64,000 nucleotides of DNA from Carex sylvatica (GCA_964058845.1 CAXKVR010000089.1:62001-126000); one strand, 5' to 3'. Numbered from the stretch's first letter, positions 11,954-24,299 are shown. The notes: generated by a model from the sequence alone, not told the origin. Numbers and translations: made by a program.

Positions 11954-14900
11954 GAAATCAGGTCTATTAATTCTTTTATATAACTTTATGAAAAGCCATG
12001 GCTAACCAAATAATGTTAAGCCAGATTATACTTGTACCCAAAAAAATATCAATACTGATAATTTTCTAGTCCTTCACTTTGTGGCAGGTGAATTTAAATT
12101 AAACATTAAATTCAGATGAAACAATTAATCATTCGTCAACTTACTTCAAGTTTACAAATGAATACTGGCTGCCCTTGCCTCTGCCCGGACAATGTTCCCT
12201 ACCAAAAGTTAAATAAATAAAAATAAGTAAACAAATGCCTTGAATGCTTTCTATATACAAAATATGTATTGACAACTACTTTCTTAAATCTGTCAAACAG
12301 AACTATTAAGAAAATATGGGATTATATCACATGTGATGCACTAAAATCTCAAAATGCTGTGTACCTTCACTAGAACAGGGGCATATATGTCATTTCTTCA
12401 ATGGTTCAGAAGGACAACAGAAACATGTTTCTCATATAGTACAAGGCTTCATCAAAGTATACATTGTGCATTCATGTTTTATTATAGAGTCATACTTCTT
12501 CAAATAAAGGGTAATTATCACAAAACATACTTGCATACTAAATTTGACATGTTTTAGAATTTTTTTACTATCTAATTAGATAGGTAGAAAATCACTACTT
12601 TGAACTGTCTAGAATTTTAGATCAAGTAAATTTTCTACCTATCAAAAAAATAGTAAAAAAAATTGTAAAAAATGTAAAATTTGATCTACAAGTACATTCT
12701 CACATGGAGATCATATTAAACGGTATAGATCGATTATTTCGACTTTGAAAACAGACCAATCCGCTCTATGAATAGTACCAAAGCCTAACTCCTATATATT
12801 TTATTATAGGACCCCGTACGGCATATGCATGGAATAATGGAAAAAGTGGAAAAGGGAAGAGGCTTCTATTCCACACAATTCCAATCATGTTCGGCATGTT
12901 TGGAATAGTGGAAGAGAGGGATTGAGCCAATTCCAACATATGAAAAAGTCACTCTTCCCCAATTCCACCTCTACCATGGAATAGTGGGATGGAATAGAGA
13001 GGGGCTAAAGTGCAAAAGAGAAGGGTTTGACTACATATTTCCATCTCAATTTGACTTTTTCACTTTTTCTCTATTCCATTCAATTCCACTCACATTCAGC
13101 TACCATTCCATCACAATTCCACACTCTACGTTCCTTCACAATTCCTTTGTGCCAAACAAGCCCATAGGGTCATACTCTGAAACTTCTTCAAATAAGGGTA
13201 ATAATCACAAAATTTACCTCCCATATTTTGACATATTTAGACTGTGATGCTGCATTATGTTGTGTCGTAAGAGGCATATTCATGCCTGAGTTGCTTGCCA
13301 TCCCCATAGAGTTCACACCTCCTGGCTGCTGAGTCATACCGGGTGTAGGCATCATACCGGGTCCAGATGCCATGCCTGGACCCGCCGATCCCATACCACC
13401 ACCCATCACGGATGGGTTCATGACCATGCTCCCGCTACCTTGCCCCATTTGTGGACCCACATTAGGCATTGATTGGCCCATACCTGTTCAAAAGTTGCAA
13501 GGTCAAGGACTTCAATTAGGGTTTCCTCATGGAAATTAATCATGAACAAAAAATAAGAACTAAAAATGTACCTTGAAGATTGTTTGTATTTCCCAAGGAG
13601 GCCGGCATGCTGGAAGAAGTCGGGTTGAACGATCCGAGACCCGTATTCTGGCCGACCTGTGTACCTGACCCAGATATCATATTTGACATGTGTACTGATA
13701 TAGGAGTGCCTCCCATGTTGGGTATGCCGAGAGAGGTGGGCCCTGCTGCAAGGGTGGTTGACCTGACAGCTGTACCTAGAGCAGATAGATTGTTGAGTAT
13801 GTTCACATTCCCTGGAGCACCACCACCGGGTCGGATCGGTTGGCTTACTGGGTTTGGGTTTGTTGCTAATGGTTTGAGGTCTTGCATAGGGTCTGTATTG
13901 CTCATGGTGGGGTTGTTGTTATTCATCATAGTATTGTTATTACTATTGTTCATAGTTGCGATTTCTTGCTGAATTGGGGAAGGAGAGGATGTTTGAACTG
14001 TCGGAATTGGCTGAGAAGAGATGCTGGGTGTAGACCCCATGTGATGAGAGAATCCTGGACCAGGTCCAGTTACAATGGAAGAAGGTGCAGTGACCGGCTC
14101 CTGTAAAACAAGTAATAGGTAAAGTTGTAATATACATACCAAAAAAGACCAGTTTGAAACAGCACATTTCACTCTTGCAGCATTGATAAATTTCCTAGAT
14201 ATTAATTTAAAAACAGCTAATAAAAAGTGGAATTAAAAATAAAACTTACAACTTTAATGTTGGCCGTTGGAATATTGCCACTTGTTAGAGGCCGGTTTAG
14301 TAAGGTCGACCCATTCACTGGGTTAAAAAAGAAATGGAGTGTGATTAATACATTACACTTTGATAACAAAAAAACAAACAGTGGATGGTAAATACAACAC
14401 AAAAAATAATAAAAGAGGATATGGCAAACACATCACCAAAATCTTTCTAAGTCGTTTATCACATATAACAGTGCAAATTTTAAAAGCAACAACTTCTATG
14501 GAATTTTCTATACTAAACCAAATTGGCTTGGTAAAATATTTTTTCAATTTATTTTTATGTATTTAGAAAGTAGTATATTATTCTCAATTAACAAATGCAA
14601 TATTACTTCCTAACAGTTTATAAAATACATGAAATGATACATATAATAACATGCACATGCAAGCTTTCATGTTTCCTAATCAAGTATCAATTCAATATAA
14701 TTCATACTAACAATCATAAGCCTGACTAGGTTCAATTAAACCAAACCATTCTAAAAATTTGCTTACCACCTGAGTTACTGGAGATCTGCGGTGCGGGTCC
14801 CAGTACTGGTACCGAAACAGGAGCAGGGGTGGGCCCATCAAGCTTCACAACACCAGGATTTGGTACCAGATGAGCACTTATCGGACGGTTCAAGGCCGAC

Positions 14901-17053
14901 CGTGCCTCCAAGAAACTTTCAGAGAGCAACACCAGGTGTTGAGCATGCTTGACCTGGTCAACAGATGGGTCGGCCGGCCTAGCACCTCTCTTTCCCTATC
15001 AAGAAAAAACAAACCTTTTATTTAACTAGTACATTTTCTTGTTGCTTGCAAAAAGTTTACTTGTGCCTAGCTTAGTTTGTTGTTTTATTCATCCCTTTAA
15101 ATGGTATTTCTTTTATGGCATTATAATATTCTATACATCTTGTATGTGAGTTTTTGCAAGTATAGCATACGTAAATAAATAAAAAATTACATTAGAGGGG
15201 AATGTGTCCGAAAAAAAAAATAGTTACCGCATTGTAGATCTCTCTCAATTTGGGCAGCTGTTTTGGTGAAATAACCGACAGAGAAACAGAACACTGCACA
15301 TATTCCAAAAGAAATCCTTACAAAAATATTAGTAAAAACACATTGAACCTATAAGGTCACAGCTTGACAAAAAACAAAGCACCAAAAAATATTAGTGAAA
15401 GTAGAATTAAACCTGTGAGAAGCACTTAGCAACAGCCTCAGCATCAGCCAGGAAAGAAGGTTGTATTGACTCACCGTTCTCATTTTTCTCTGTTGATGGC
15501 CGGTACACAGGAGTTGGAAGCACGTAAGGATTGCTAGCACAAGCCAACACACAGTGCTTATTCACCTCACCAGTGGCAGCCACACTGGAATCCGGATCAT
15601 GTAGCATCTACAAAATATTAAAAAAATTACACAGATCACTGCCCAGTTTACCAGTTCTTCACAGGATTAGGAGTGTCAACGGATACGAATCCGATCGGGT
15701 GGAAGAATTTTCATACACTTACCCATAACTGATAAGCTAATGAAAAAAAAATTACCCATAATTGTCTTATCGAATAAGGTATGGGTCGGGTAAGCAGATA
15801 AAAGGGTGCCATTGAATAGAAATGTATGGGCCATGAATAAAACTATATCATATCATGCATCATCCCCAGATATATATATATATATCTATATAATCTTTGC
15901 TTGTACCCTTACCCGTTATGTTAATGAAAAAAACAAAAAGTGCCCATTTTATCAAATAAGATAAGGGTCAGGTAAATGGATGAAAGGGTACCAATGACAC
16001 CCTTGCACAGGATGTATCCTTTCCATGCAGTATGCAATTTCAGATCAACAGTATAAATGTATTTCTTTCTGATTTAGTACTAATAAGTAAAGATTAGCTT
16101 GAAATTGCACTAAAACTATCGATAAGTGATCAAGATCACTGCCACTCTTTTGACTTGCTTCACAAAATTACGTACCAGTATTGCGTCAGAGAGGCCCTCT
16201 GCAGTACAAGCATCACCAAAACCGCCGCCAGAGAAGGGGAGGTTTGTCAGCCACTGCAAAAACCTCTCCACATCCCTTGTCCATCCCGTTCTTTGCACCT
16301 TAAAACCTATTATATTTCACATCTTATCTCAATCAGTAAACCAAGGAAGGCCAAAATCAACAATTTCAGTTCAATTGGTTTGCCAAAATTTTGAAATTTT
16401 GAAATATTAAATAATGTTTGATGATTACAGCTATATGGTCCATGTGCACTAAACATGACCAGAGCAAACTCCGAAATTGGTCCGGCCAATTTCTGCATAG
16501 CAAAAAGAGACACACATGTAAAATTTATCAAGAACAAAAAATCCTTACACTACAATTTTTTTACACAAAAAATAGGAAATAAATAAAAAAAGACTTACTG
16601 AAAGAGAATTACCTGACCAGTCGCCTCATTTCCAGTAAATGCCCTGTAAGGTTTCGTTCAAACATCAATATCAATCAGTATAATCAAGCAACATAAATGA
16701 TCACAAAACTTCTTTGTTACATTCTGACAGTTGATACCTAATCTGATTTCTGAAAATTACACTCCCAGATGATTAAATTGAAATTAAGCTGTAAAACTTC
16801 AGATTTCAAGTTGAAAATCTGAGTATCACAGGTAGCAAACAACGCAAAATCACCCCCAATTTCACTATAAATTGCTGATCAGTGACGAATTAAATGCTGC
16901 TAGATACATATACAGGTTCTGATCCAAAAAAGAATCACTAAGAGAGAGAGACCTGATGATCTTTTCTACATAATCGGAGAGGATGGTGCTCCAGTAAGGA
17001 CCCATCGCCGCCGTGGTCTCCACCACCACTATCAGCTGCTTCGCCTCCGCCAT
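8819..17053 (-). CDS. MED25: Mediator complex subunit 25 (PFT1), 16 exons, 763 aa
   Basis: Exons: 16953-17053, 16613-16643, 16429-16492, 16176-16306, 15413-15607, 15228-15293, 14767-14995, 14250-14317, 13572-14100, 13218-13483, 12145-12198, 11773-11801, 11608-11676, 11338-11422, 10883-10969, 8819-9106 (TAA). All phases agree; total 764 codons with stop. Residues 1-196 form the N-terminal von Willebrand A module that anchors the subunit in Mediator (KQLIVVVETTAAMGPYW; VQRTGWTRDVERFLQWL; PKQLPKLREIYNA). Residues 197-550 are a Pro/Gly/Met/Asn-rich linker. Residues about 551-668 form the activator-interacting domain (SKYVKIWEGTLSGQRQGQP; QYVGKADFLVFRTLNQHGF). Residues 669-763 are a Gln-rich tail ending GGGFMQ. 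MED25 links transcription factors to RNA polymerase II; in Arabidopsis it acts in jasmonate signalling, flowering and light response. The tail is shorter than the Arabidopsis one as I recall it. Introns carry several foldbacks without harm to the frame. Confidence 0.97.
8930..9080. repeat. Poly-Gln coding repeat in the last MED25 exon
   Basis: On the minus strand an imperfect CAG/CAA run interrupted by Met, Pro and Leu codons (QMQQQQ and QLQPQQMQQ patterns). It is likely length-polymorphic. The opposite strand gives a spurious Val/Ala-rich frame. Confidence 0.9.
10233..10706. mobile_element. Truncated foldback flanked by an about 95-bp direct repeat, MED25 intron 15
   Basis: The foldback spans about 10328-10572 and ends ccatagcctcactc; its left arm is cut short. 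It sits between two copies of one sequence: 10233-10327 and 10609-10706. Both start taatgaggtttg and end gcttcaaccaaacaccacct or gcttcaaccaagcaccacct. Confidence 0.72.
11040..11268. mobile_element. Foldback remnant, MED25 intron 14
   Basis: Core motifs ccaaaaaatgtaaaatttgg and atttggactttgaaaatgca are present. The right end (agcatatgctctcatatgct, then agtaccaacctct) matches the ends of the foldback at 25308-25715. The left end is truncated. Confidence 0.65.
12505..12792. mobile_element. Foldback remnant, MED25 intron 10, flanked by a direct repeat
   Basis: Family core (agataggtagaaaatcacta; acatggagatcatattaaac) with a right end of the catagcctcactc type, decayed to caaagcctaactcc. The sequence cttcttcaaataagggtaat and its neighbours occur on both sides (about 12496 and 13182). 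The same arrangement exists in the MED25 duplicate (26453 and 26745). Confidence 0.72.
12812..13165. mobile_element. MITE rich in ggaatag motifs, MED25 intron 10
   Basis: Left half repeats ggaatagtggaa and attccaat; right half has the inverse forms (ctattccattcaattcca). It ends with the tgccaaacaagccc motif common to a widespread class of plant MITEs. Absent from the corresponding site of the MED25 duplicate. Confidence 0.55.
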
Positions 17054-17055
17054 TA

Positions 17056-17110
17056 CTCACTCTCTCTCTCTCTGTCTCTCTCTGTCTCTCTCTCTCTCTA
17101 CTGTGCTCTC
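17056..17110 (-). promoter_or_regulatory. GA/CT-repeat leader just upstream of the MED25 start codon
   Basis: On the minus strand a GA-rich run (gagagagagagagacagaga) directly precedes the ATG. Such tracts are frequent in plant 5' leaders and core promoters. The duplicate keeps a shorter, altered form at about 29478-29500. Confidence 0.6.
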
Positions 17111-17209
17111 GCCATGAGAGTCTCTCCGAGGTTTTTGTGAAAGGAGGAGAAATAGAGACATAATTAGTTTCTTTCCCCACAGGTTTAAAAAGACGAAAAA
17201 CTCAGGGGA

Positions 17210-17328
17210 TCAAGATTTAACAGAGAAGTTATGGCTTCATGCAGCGCACTAATTATGGAATAAAAACGGATCTGTATTGGATTGGTGCGCTGCATGAAGC
17301 CAAATCTACTCTGTTAAAATCTTTACCC
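17210..17328. mobile_element. Short hairpin MITE, copy 2
   Basis: Arms ttaacagagaagtt / actctgttaaaatctttaccc and the inner stem gcttcatgcagcgca / tgcgctgcatgaagc, which is perfectly complementary. Upstream of MED25. Confidence 0.88.
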
Positions 17329-17332
17329 AAAC

Positions 17333-17453
17333 GGGTAATGCTTTTAACAGAGAAGTTATAGCTTCATGCAGCGCACTAATTATAGAATAAAAACGGATCT
17401 GTATAGGATTGGTGCGCTGCATGAAGTGAAAATTACTCTGTTAATATTTACCC
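17333..17453. mobile_element. Short hairpin MITE, copy 3
   Basis: Directly follows copy 2 in the same orientation and is almost identical in its left half (agcttcatgcagcgcactaa). Either a local duplication or two neighbouring insertions. Confidence 0.88.
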
Positions 17454-17473
17454 AAACTGAGGCATATTTATTT

Positions 17474-17590
17474 ACCAAGGTAACAGAATATTTCTGTTTT
17501 GATCCGAACCGTCCGATCAGTCCACACGAATATTAAAGTCTCCTGTGCGTTTAACCTCTGAGGATCTAAACAGAAATATTCTGTTACCTT
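17474..17590. mobile_element. MITE with CAGAAATATTCTGTTACCTT ends
   Basis: Terminal inverted repeat aaggtaacagaatatttctg / cagaaatattctgttacctt. Interior holds gaaccgtccgatca. Related elements at 31638-31792 and 49624-49781. Confidence 0.78.
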
Positions 17591-17685
17591 AGAGGATAGG
17601 GACTCGAAAACTCTGGTAGTGTAATTAATTTCTTGTTAGTCCTTTCTTCCGAATTTTGAAAATCGCACATTTATAGGTATTATCA

Positions 17686-18046
17686 ATGTTTTAAAATGTG
17701 ATTTTGTTCGTGCATATAAAAGATCACTGCATATCACATAAGCAGTATGTAGATTTTAAAATAAAAATTCATGTATATATATATATATATTCATATTTAT
17801 ATAGTTAAATTTATTTTCGCATAATCAACATAAAATATACTGTATATAAAAAATATAATAATTTAGAATGGGATGGTAAAACTCCGCATAATGCATATGA
17901 ATTTTTAATTACATGCTCTAGATATTACGTTTTTAATCTGTATATCCGCATATGCTCAAAACCGTATGGGAGAGACTGCATGGCATTCTGAGCACAACTG
18001 CCGACTGCATAAGCATATGCGGTCAATGCGGCCGCATTTTAAAACA
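17686..18046. mobile_element. Probable MITE with TTTTAAAATGYGG ends
   Basis: Left tgttttaaaatgtgatttt and right gcggccgcattttaaaaca are inverted. The interior has many gcatat motifs (agcatatgcggtc). A fragment with aaaaaccgcattttaaaaca occurs near 43780. Boundaries are tentative. Confidence 0.5.
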
Positions 18047-18057
18047 CAGGGTATTAT

Positions 18058-18180
18058 GGGTAATGATGTTAACAGATCAGTTTATACTTCTTGCAGCGCA
18101 TAAACTATAGAATTAAAACATCGCTGTATATGTTTAGTGCGCTGCATTGAGGTAAAACTACTCTGTTAAAATCTTTACCC
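18058..18180. mobile_element. Short hairpin MITE, copy 4
   Basis: Starts gggtaatgatgttaacagat and ends tctgttaaaatctttaccc. Stem cttgcagcgcata / tagtgcgctgcat. Confidence 0.85.
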
Positions 18181-18627
18181 GGTGTTATTGCCGATGTCCT
18201 TACACAATTTGTGCAATTAAATACAAGTCCTCGGAATTAGAGAACCAATAGACTCTTTTCACTATAAATTATTTTATTGAACCAACTCTCTCTCTCCGCT
18301 TGTAAATATATTTAAATAATTTAATCATTTCAAGTTTTCAACCCACCATGTCGGTTTAAGTTTTTTATATTTCATTGAATTCTAAAGTTAATTTTTTAAC
18401 CTCTTTTTCATTCAGACTTAATTACAATTTTTTTAAATAAAATAACCTCATTAATTATAATGTTATAGAATTTGAAAACACATAAACAATGAATAAAAGA
18501 TTATTATACGTCATAATTAGTTGTAACTATATTAAAATAAGATTTTGATTACCGTAGAACACTATTATTAGATGCAACTATGTTAAAATAGGATATTGAT
18601 TAGTATAGAATTCCATAATTAGGTGTA

Positions 18628-19760
18628 GCTATGTAATGATTTATGGCATGCCAACGTACAATTATTTTTTTAACTCGTATCAACGAGTCTGGGTAATATG
18701 ATATCAGTGTCATTTCAATTTATATAATACCAATATCAAAACCTATCGAATCGACTTCAAAAAATGAATCCAAACGGTTCAAACCGATCTACTTCATTAG
18801 TTGTGTGTTTACATGCAAAATTTGTAATTTTTCTAATTTTTTGTATCAAGTCAAGCGGTCAAATGTGAGTGATTTTAAGTTAATTTTAATGCATTTATTT
18901 TCAACATTCTTGATTGTTTGACTTGATATTAAAATAACTCAAAAAAAAATTATGCATATAACGCATCACTTATAAAGTGAATCGATTTAAACGGTTTGGA
19001 TTATTAATTTGAAGGCTATCCAATAAATTTTGAAGTTGATGTCATACTAGTCGGAGTCTGTATCAACAATTTATTCTATATATTAAAAAAATCAAACAAT
19101 GTGTTGGTAAATGAAAACATACAGATTCAAAATTAAGTTATAAAAAAATTCAGCCATAATTAAAAATATAACTAATTTGTTGAAACTCTAATTTTAAAAC
19201 TCAAACTTTAACCCAATATATTTGTCTAAAATTTCCTTTTGTGATATTTCTTAATTCGAGGAGCTAAACGGAAATTTAAGAATCTAATTAAAGAGGTGCC
19301 AATTAAAAATACCTCTTGATTATTATGACGTTTCTTTTCCGTTTCTTCTTTGTTAACCGTTTGATTTAATAAATTCAACCTCTCCGTTTTGTATTAAAAA
19401 CAAATATCCTTTATTAAGAGGAGTAATCTTTGTTAACCTTTATAATGAAATCTTTGATTTATTTTCCATTTAATATTTTGCCACAATCCCATTGAATCAA
19501 TTCTAATCAAGTGTTAGATATATTGCGGAGTTATCATCTGTCGCTATGTAATGAGTTATGGCATGCCAACGTACCAGTATTTTTTAACCCGTACCAACAA
19601 TTCATTCTCAATATTAAAAAAAAAGAAAAAGCAAACAATGTGTTAATAAATGAAAACATACAAATTCAGGATTAAGTCATAAACAATTTCAGCTATGATT
19701 ACAAAAATTAACTAAAATTAATTTCTATGTATTTACTAAACTTTAATTTATGTAATTTAG
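18628..19760. repeat. Local tandem duplication with filled and empty copies
   Basis: Copy A (from about 18628) and copy B (from about 19541) both begin ctatgtaatg then ttatggcatgccaacgtac, and continue with gtatcaacaattt or gtaccaacaattc, then aaacaatgtgtt and aatgaaaacata. Copy A contains the 375-bp MITE at 18685-19059; copy B lacks it. The region 17.6-21.6 kb otherwise shows no gene. Confidence 0.82.
18685..19059. mobile_element. MITE, 375 bp, with perfect 8-bp target duplication
   Basis: Flanked by GTATCAAC at 18677-18684 and 19060-19067. The tandem copy at about 19585 has the empty site gtaccaac. Ends gagtctgggtaatatgatatc and tgtcatactagtcggagtct are imperfect inverted repeats. An 8-bp duplication fits hAT. 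Confidence 0.82.
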
Positions 19761-19811
19761 TTGTTGAACATTATATTCATCCAATTTTAATCGTTCATTG
19801 TCAATTTTACT

Positions 19812-19943
19812 AAATTTCCCAATGAGTTTCGAAAAGAGATTGAACCGTGCTTTGTTGAGCGGATGGCGATTATTGATGATGATAGACATGAGCTTTCAAA
19901 ACATGTGGAGCTTGATGAAAATAATGCTGACAAGAGGCTGTAA
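19812..19943 (+). pseudogene. Possible decayed coding fragment, unrecognised
   Basis: Open in one frame for 43 codons, with the charged stretches VERMAIIDDDRHELSKHVEL and DENNADKRL, then a stop and a second similar stretch (REDENNVEKRI). Base composition is richer in G than the flanks, which suggests former coding sequence. I do not recognise the family, and chance cannot be excluded. Confidence 0.3.
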
Positions 19944-20068
19944 AGTCGTGAGGATGAAAATAATGTTGAGAAGAGAATAAGGTAACTAAACTGGGTCATA
20001 GAAGTGGTGTAAGAAATTGAGCCAGCTCATTGCATAGACTAGATTTAAACCTTTAATTTTGGGTAAAT

Positions 20069-20471
20069 CTAAGAAGAGGAGGGTTCCAATGCCTCATGTC
20101 TTTCATATCTCATTATACCTCATATTTTATATCTTCATTTTTAAAGTTTAAATTGTCGATTCGAACAGTTCAACATGATTTATATATTAAAATATAGTTA
20201 GGGATGAAATTTTATAATTTTTGAAATTTTTTTACTATTTTTTAAGATGAGTAGAAAATCATTGTTTTTTTAATGGTTTAAAAATTAGTGATTTTTGTAC
20301 CCATCTTAAAAAATAGTAAAAAAATCTAAAAAATATAAAATTTCATCTTCATACATATTTTAGTATAAATATTATGTTGAACGGTTCGAATCAACAATTT
20401 GAATTTTAAAAATAAAGATATAAAATATGAGGTACGATGAAGTATGAAAAAAATGAGGCATTGGAACTATC
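20069..20471. mobile_element. Long foldback element, GGGTTCCAATGCCTCAT family, copy 1
   Basis: Inverted ends gggttccaatgcctcatg / atgaggcattggaac. Inner arms carry the shared core (agatgagtagaaaatcattg; attatgttgaacggttcgaa). Same family at 23333-23712. Confidence 0.85.
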
Positions 20472-20779
20472 CTCATCTAAAAATAGATCCCCAAATGTAC
20501 AATCAATCCTTGATGGCCTGTTCAGGTCTTTGCCATCAAAATCTGTGCTGGTTGCTTACCACATTTTCTAATTATACGATCTAATTAAACAGCTTGCAAT
20601 TTCATTACTTGGTTTGCTAACAGGATCCTCCTTGGATCCAACCAATGCAACAGATCAAATACATAATTATATATGTACAATTTCAACTTTGAAGCATGAA
20701 AATAGAAATTTTAATATTTAGTGCAACCTACCATGTGAGTAGAAATTACATGATCATATAGATGACACCTCTTTTTTTT

Positions 20780-21000
20780 TAAATAGCATCAAATTTGAAT
20801 ATTTCAACAAAACAATCATGTTAGATTTGATTTTTATGAAAAACAGCTCCACCGATCATGTGAATCGGTGGAGGCAGAATTTTTTTGCTCCATCACACTT
20901 ACTACTGGCATATTAATCTGCCGAGCTGTTTTTTATAAAAATTAAATCTAACATAAATATTTTTTATTTCGTTGAAATATTTATATTTGATTATATTTAT
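20780..21000. mobile_element. Foldback MITE with gagctgtttttyataaaaat arms
   Basis: Left gttagatttgatttttatga then aaaacagctc; right gagctgttttttataaaaat then taaatctaac. The centre contains its own small palindrome (ccaccgatcatgtgaatcggtgg, about 20850-20872). Not related to the core foldback family. Confidence 0.75.
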
Positions 21001-22309
21001 AAAAAAAATTTCCATGTTGCAACGTCCCTGATTGTAATACGATCAGAGAAAGTAACTACATTTTATTAAAATCTCAGAAATTTGGATACAAACGGCGGCA
21101 TAATCCAAAACCTTAGATAGAAACCTAGAAATTACTTATTAATTGTCTAATTGATTTGATACAAATTAAGCTTTGCCTTTGGCTATCAGTCTATCAGAAT
21201 ACAAGATGAATAATGAAAATCAGTAATCTAACTAACTCTAATAAACAAGGTGATGATTGCTGTTAATGGTTAATTGCTTTGTTCCTCTCCAGTTATTACG
21301 ACCTCTTTCCTCGCCAGTTATTGCTGAGGACAGAGTTGGGTGCTTCTCTAGCTTGGAGAGGAAGGAGTTAGGGACGAACTGTTGAACTAAGGTCAAAACT
21401 GTCATTTCAACTTCTTATTAGCATTATATTTTATTTTTATGTGATTAAATAAGAAATGGGGATATTAATAAATTAAGTCAATATAGATAGGGAAACAACT
21501 AATTTTAAGATTTTAATGGGAAATATCTAATTGATGAAGTTGTGATAGACATATATCTAAATTTCTTTTTTTCTATCATCACCAACTTATATATCTGCTG
21601 TTTGGTGCACTTATTGTATGGTCTTGTACAGATTTGTCCCGGTACTGATATTGAAAGGCGTTTGAGAATCAAGGAGGACTATTTTTTATATACAATTATC
21701 AACAACAACAACCAAATTTTTATTCTCAAACAAGTGAGATTGAGTAGGCTACAAAATGAAATCCAACTGGAGTCACAAAGCCAAAGTAAATATTAATAAA
21801 ATAATAGTAATAAAAAAGCTAGTAGTAATACTAATAACAATATTAACTATATTATGTCTACACTATTGATCGTAAGGACTGAAGTCCTAAGCCTCCTTTA
21901 GATTTAGATTTATGTTTACTTCAGCCAAGTATTGAAAAAGAATGGTGCATAATTTCAAAGTTGAAAGGTATGTGCAGTTCAGAATGTGTCAAAAAAACAT
22001 TTACCCCAAGGATGAGCAATATCCCAATTAGGCGCGCCTTGTCATAAACTGAGAGAAGCAAGGTCTGAGAAGGCAGTTGTATAACAGCACACTGGAAAGA
22101 AAACAAAGCACCAAACATCAGCAAACAACAATTGCTCAACCATTAAAAGAAAATATAAAACAAATATATATCTCCTTCTTATTGAGGAGCTTAATGTCTA
22201 GATTCTGCAAGGATTCTGATTTACTGTTTTTTTTTAAGAATTCTCAGTCATTGAATTTTCAGATCGCACATAGATGAATTTTTCAAATTATGTGCTTCAA
22301 CACTTAAGC

Positions 22310-22500
22310 ATGCATTGGTCGCGCCGCATATGATCCCAACGCCCGTAGACCGCACGCTACACCCATGGACCGCGCCTCTGAACCACGCACAGCGCCTGTG
22401 CACCGCGCACCCTTTTTTCTGCTGAAGGCGGGATTCGAACCCAGTTGAGTTCTGTTGGTGCCAAAATTCTTATCACGACACTAGAGTTCACATGTGTTAT
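22310..22500 (-). mobile_element. Possible tRNA-derived SINE remnant
   Basis: A GC-rich island in AT-rich sequence. Its minus strand contains gggttcgaatcccgcc, a good match to the RNA polymerase III B box / T-arm, preceded by ttggcaccaacagaactcaa. No convincing A box, tail or target duplication was found. Lies in intron 14 of the MED25 duplicate. Confidence 0.35.
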
Positions 22501-22833
22501 CTTGTAGATAAATATAATATTTAACTATTTTTCTCTACAAATTTGATTTAAATTATAATTATATAAATATCATATATAAAATAATAATAAAAAATATATA
22601 TTAATAGCCGTATCGTATCCTTCATTTTTGAAAATTGCCGTATCGCTGTATTCGTATCGTATCAATATTATTATCGCTTTGAGATTTGTGCAGCACATAT
22701 TTGAACGGTTGATTTTCAAAAAGGTCACGCAAATAATGAAATAATGAAACGCTTGATCTTCTTCATTTTATAATATTTTATAATAAAATAATTTGTTTCC
22801 GTTGCAATGCACGGGTACGATGCTAATTTCGCG

Positions 22834-23201
22834 TTGGTGAGCCATGGCTCATTTTAGCCATTTTGAAAATTCAAACAACCGATCCGAACCGTTTATCTTG
22901 TTCTCCATATTGAAATGTGCTTGGAGACCAAATTTTATATTTGTTGGAATTTTTTTACTATTTATTAAGCATTTTTTAAAATTGTTGATCTGATGGTCCA
23001 GAAAATTTTACTGTTCACAGTAAAACAGTAATTTTTAAAAATGCTTAATAAATAGTAAAAAAAATTCAAAAAATGTTAAATTTGGTCTCCAGGCACATTT
23101 CAATATATATATCACATCTAACAGTTCGGATCGATTATTTGGACTTTCAAAATAAAAATACGACATGGAGTACAAATGCTTGGTGAGCCATGGCTCACCC
23201 A
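22834..23201. mobile_element. Long foldback element, TTGGTGAGCCATGGCTCA ends
   Basis: Inverted ends ttggtgagccatggctca / gtgagccatggctcacccaa. Core motifs tttttactatttattaagca and the inverse tgcttaataaatagtaaaaa. In intron 14 of the MED25 duplicate. Confidence 0.83.
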
Positions 23202-23278
23202 AGTCCATCTATCTCTCTATATATATAAAATAAAGAAATATATAATATGTAAAAAATATAAAAATATAAAATAAATTT

Positions 23279-23332
<54 letters not shown>

Positions 23333-23333
<1 letters not shown>

Positions 23334-23712
23334 GAGGGTTCCAATGCCTCATGTCTTCATACCTCATATTTTATATTTTTGTTTTCAAAGTTCAAATTAT
23401 CGATCCGAACCGTTCAATATTTTATATATACTAAGATATGGTTAGGAATGAAATTTTATAATTTTTGAAAAAAATTTACTATTTTTTAAGATGGGTAGAA
23501 AATTACTGTTTTTTTTACGGTTCAAAAACAGTGATTTTGTACCTATCTTAAAAAATAGTAAAAAAATTTCAAAAATATAAAATTTCATCTCTAATCATAT
23601 CTTAGTATAAATATTATGTTGAACGGTTCGGATCAACAATTTGAACTTTGAAAATGAAGATATAAAATATGAGGTATAATGAAGTATGAAAAATATGAGG
23701 CATTGGAACCCT
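23333..23712. mobile_element. Long foldback element, GGGTTCCAATGCCTCAT family, copy 2
   Basis: Ends gagggttccaatgcctcatg / atgaggcattggaaccctc, core as in the other foldbacks. Preceded by a (TA)n(GA)n microsatellite at 23288-23332. Confidence 0.87.
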
Positions 23713-24075
23713 CAAGTTACAACAATTTTTGAGTTACAACAAAGTTACAACAAACCATTTTTATATTTTTAAAGTCCAAATCGTCGATCCAAACAGTTAG
23801 ATATGATCTCTACAATAAAATATGCTTGGAGACCAAATTTTACATTTTTTGGAATTTGTTTACTATTTATTAAGATGGGTACAAAAACTAGTCAAATTCA
23901 GACCATTGAATTTTGTACCCATCTTAATAAATAGTAAAAAAATTCCAAAAATTATAAAATTTGGTTTCCAAGCACATTTTATTGTGGAGATCATGTTGAA
24001 CGGTTTGGATCGACGATTTGGACTTTGAAAATGTAGAAAATTATTGTTGTAACTCAAAAATTATTGTAACTTGAT
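23713..24075. mobile_element. Long foldback element, AAGTTACAACAATTTTTGAG ends
   Basis: Abuts the previous foldback without a gap. Ends aagttacaacaatttttgag / ctcaaaaattattgtaactt. Arms carry tttactatttattaagatgg and atcatgttgaacggtttgga. Confidence 0.85.
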
Positions 24076-24298
24076 CTCTCCTCATATATATATATATATA
24101 ACAAATTTAATTGCTCAATCTTTTCAAGCAAAAAATATAAAATAATTAAATTTGGAAAATACTGACCAATTTTTTTTCTTGCACTTGCTCAAGGAACCCA
24201 GGCTGATTCAGGGTTCGAAATACCAAAACATCAGCCTTGTCAACATATGGCCTACACAAAACATGTGAAATAAAAAGAATTAAACATTGAAAGGAAGC

Positions 24299-24299
<1 letters not shown>

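Noticed and set aside
13580..13972. 130-codon plus-strand frame
   Set aside because: Lies opposite MED25 exon 9 and has no start context, splice support or recognisable family. A shadow of the Pro/Asn-rich linker.
22420..22450. Possible tRNA gene from the B-box-like word
   Set aside because: No acceptor stem, D arm or anticodon arm can be drawn around it. Kept only as a weak SINE candidate.
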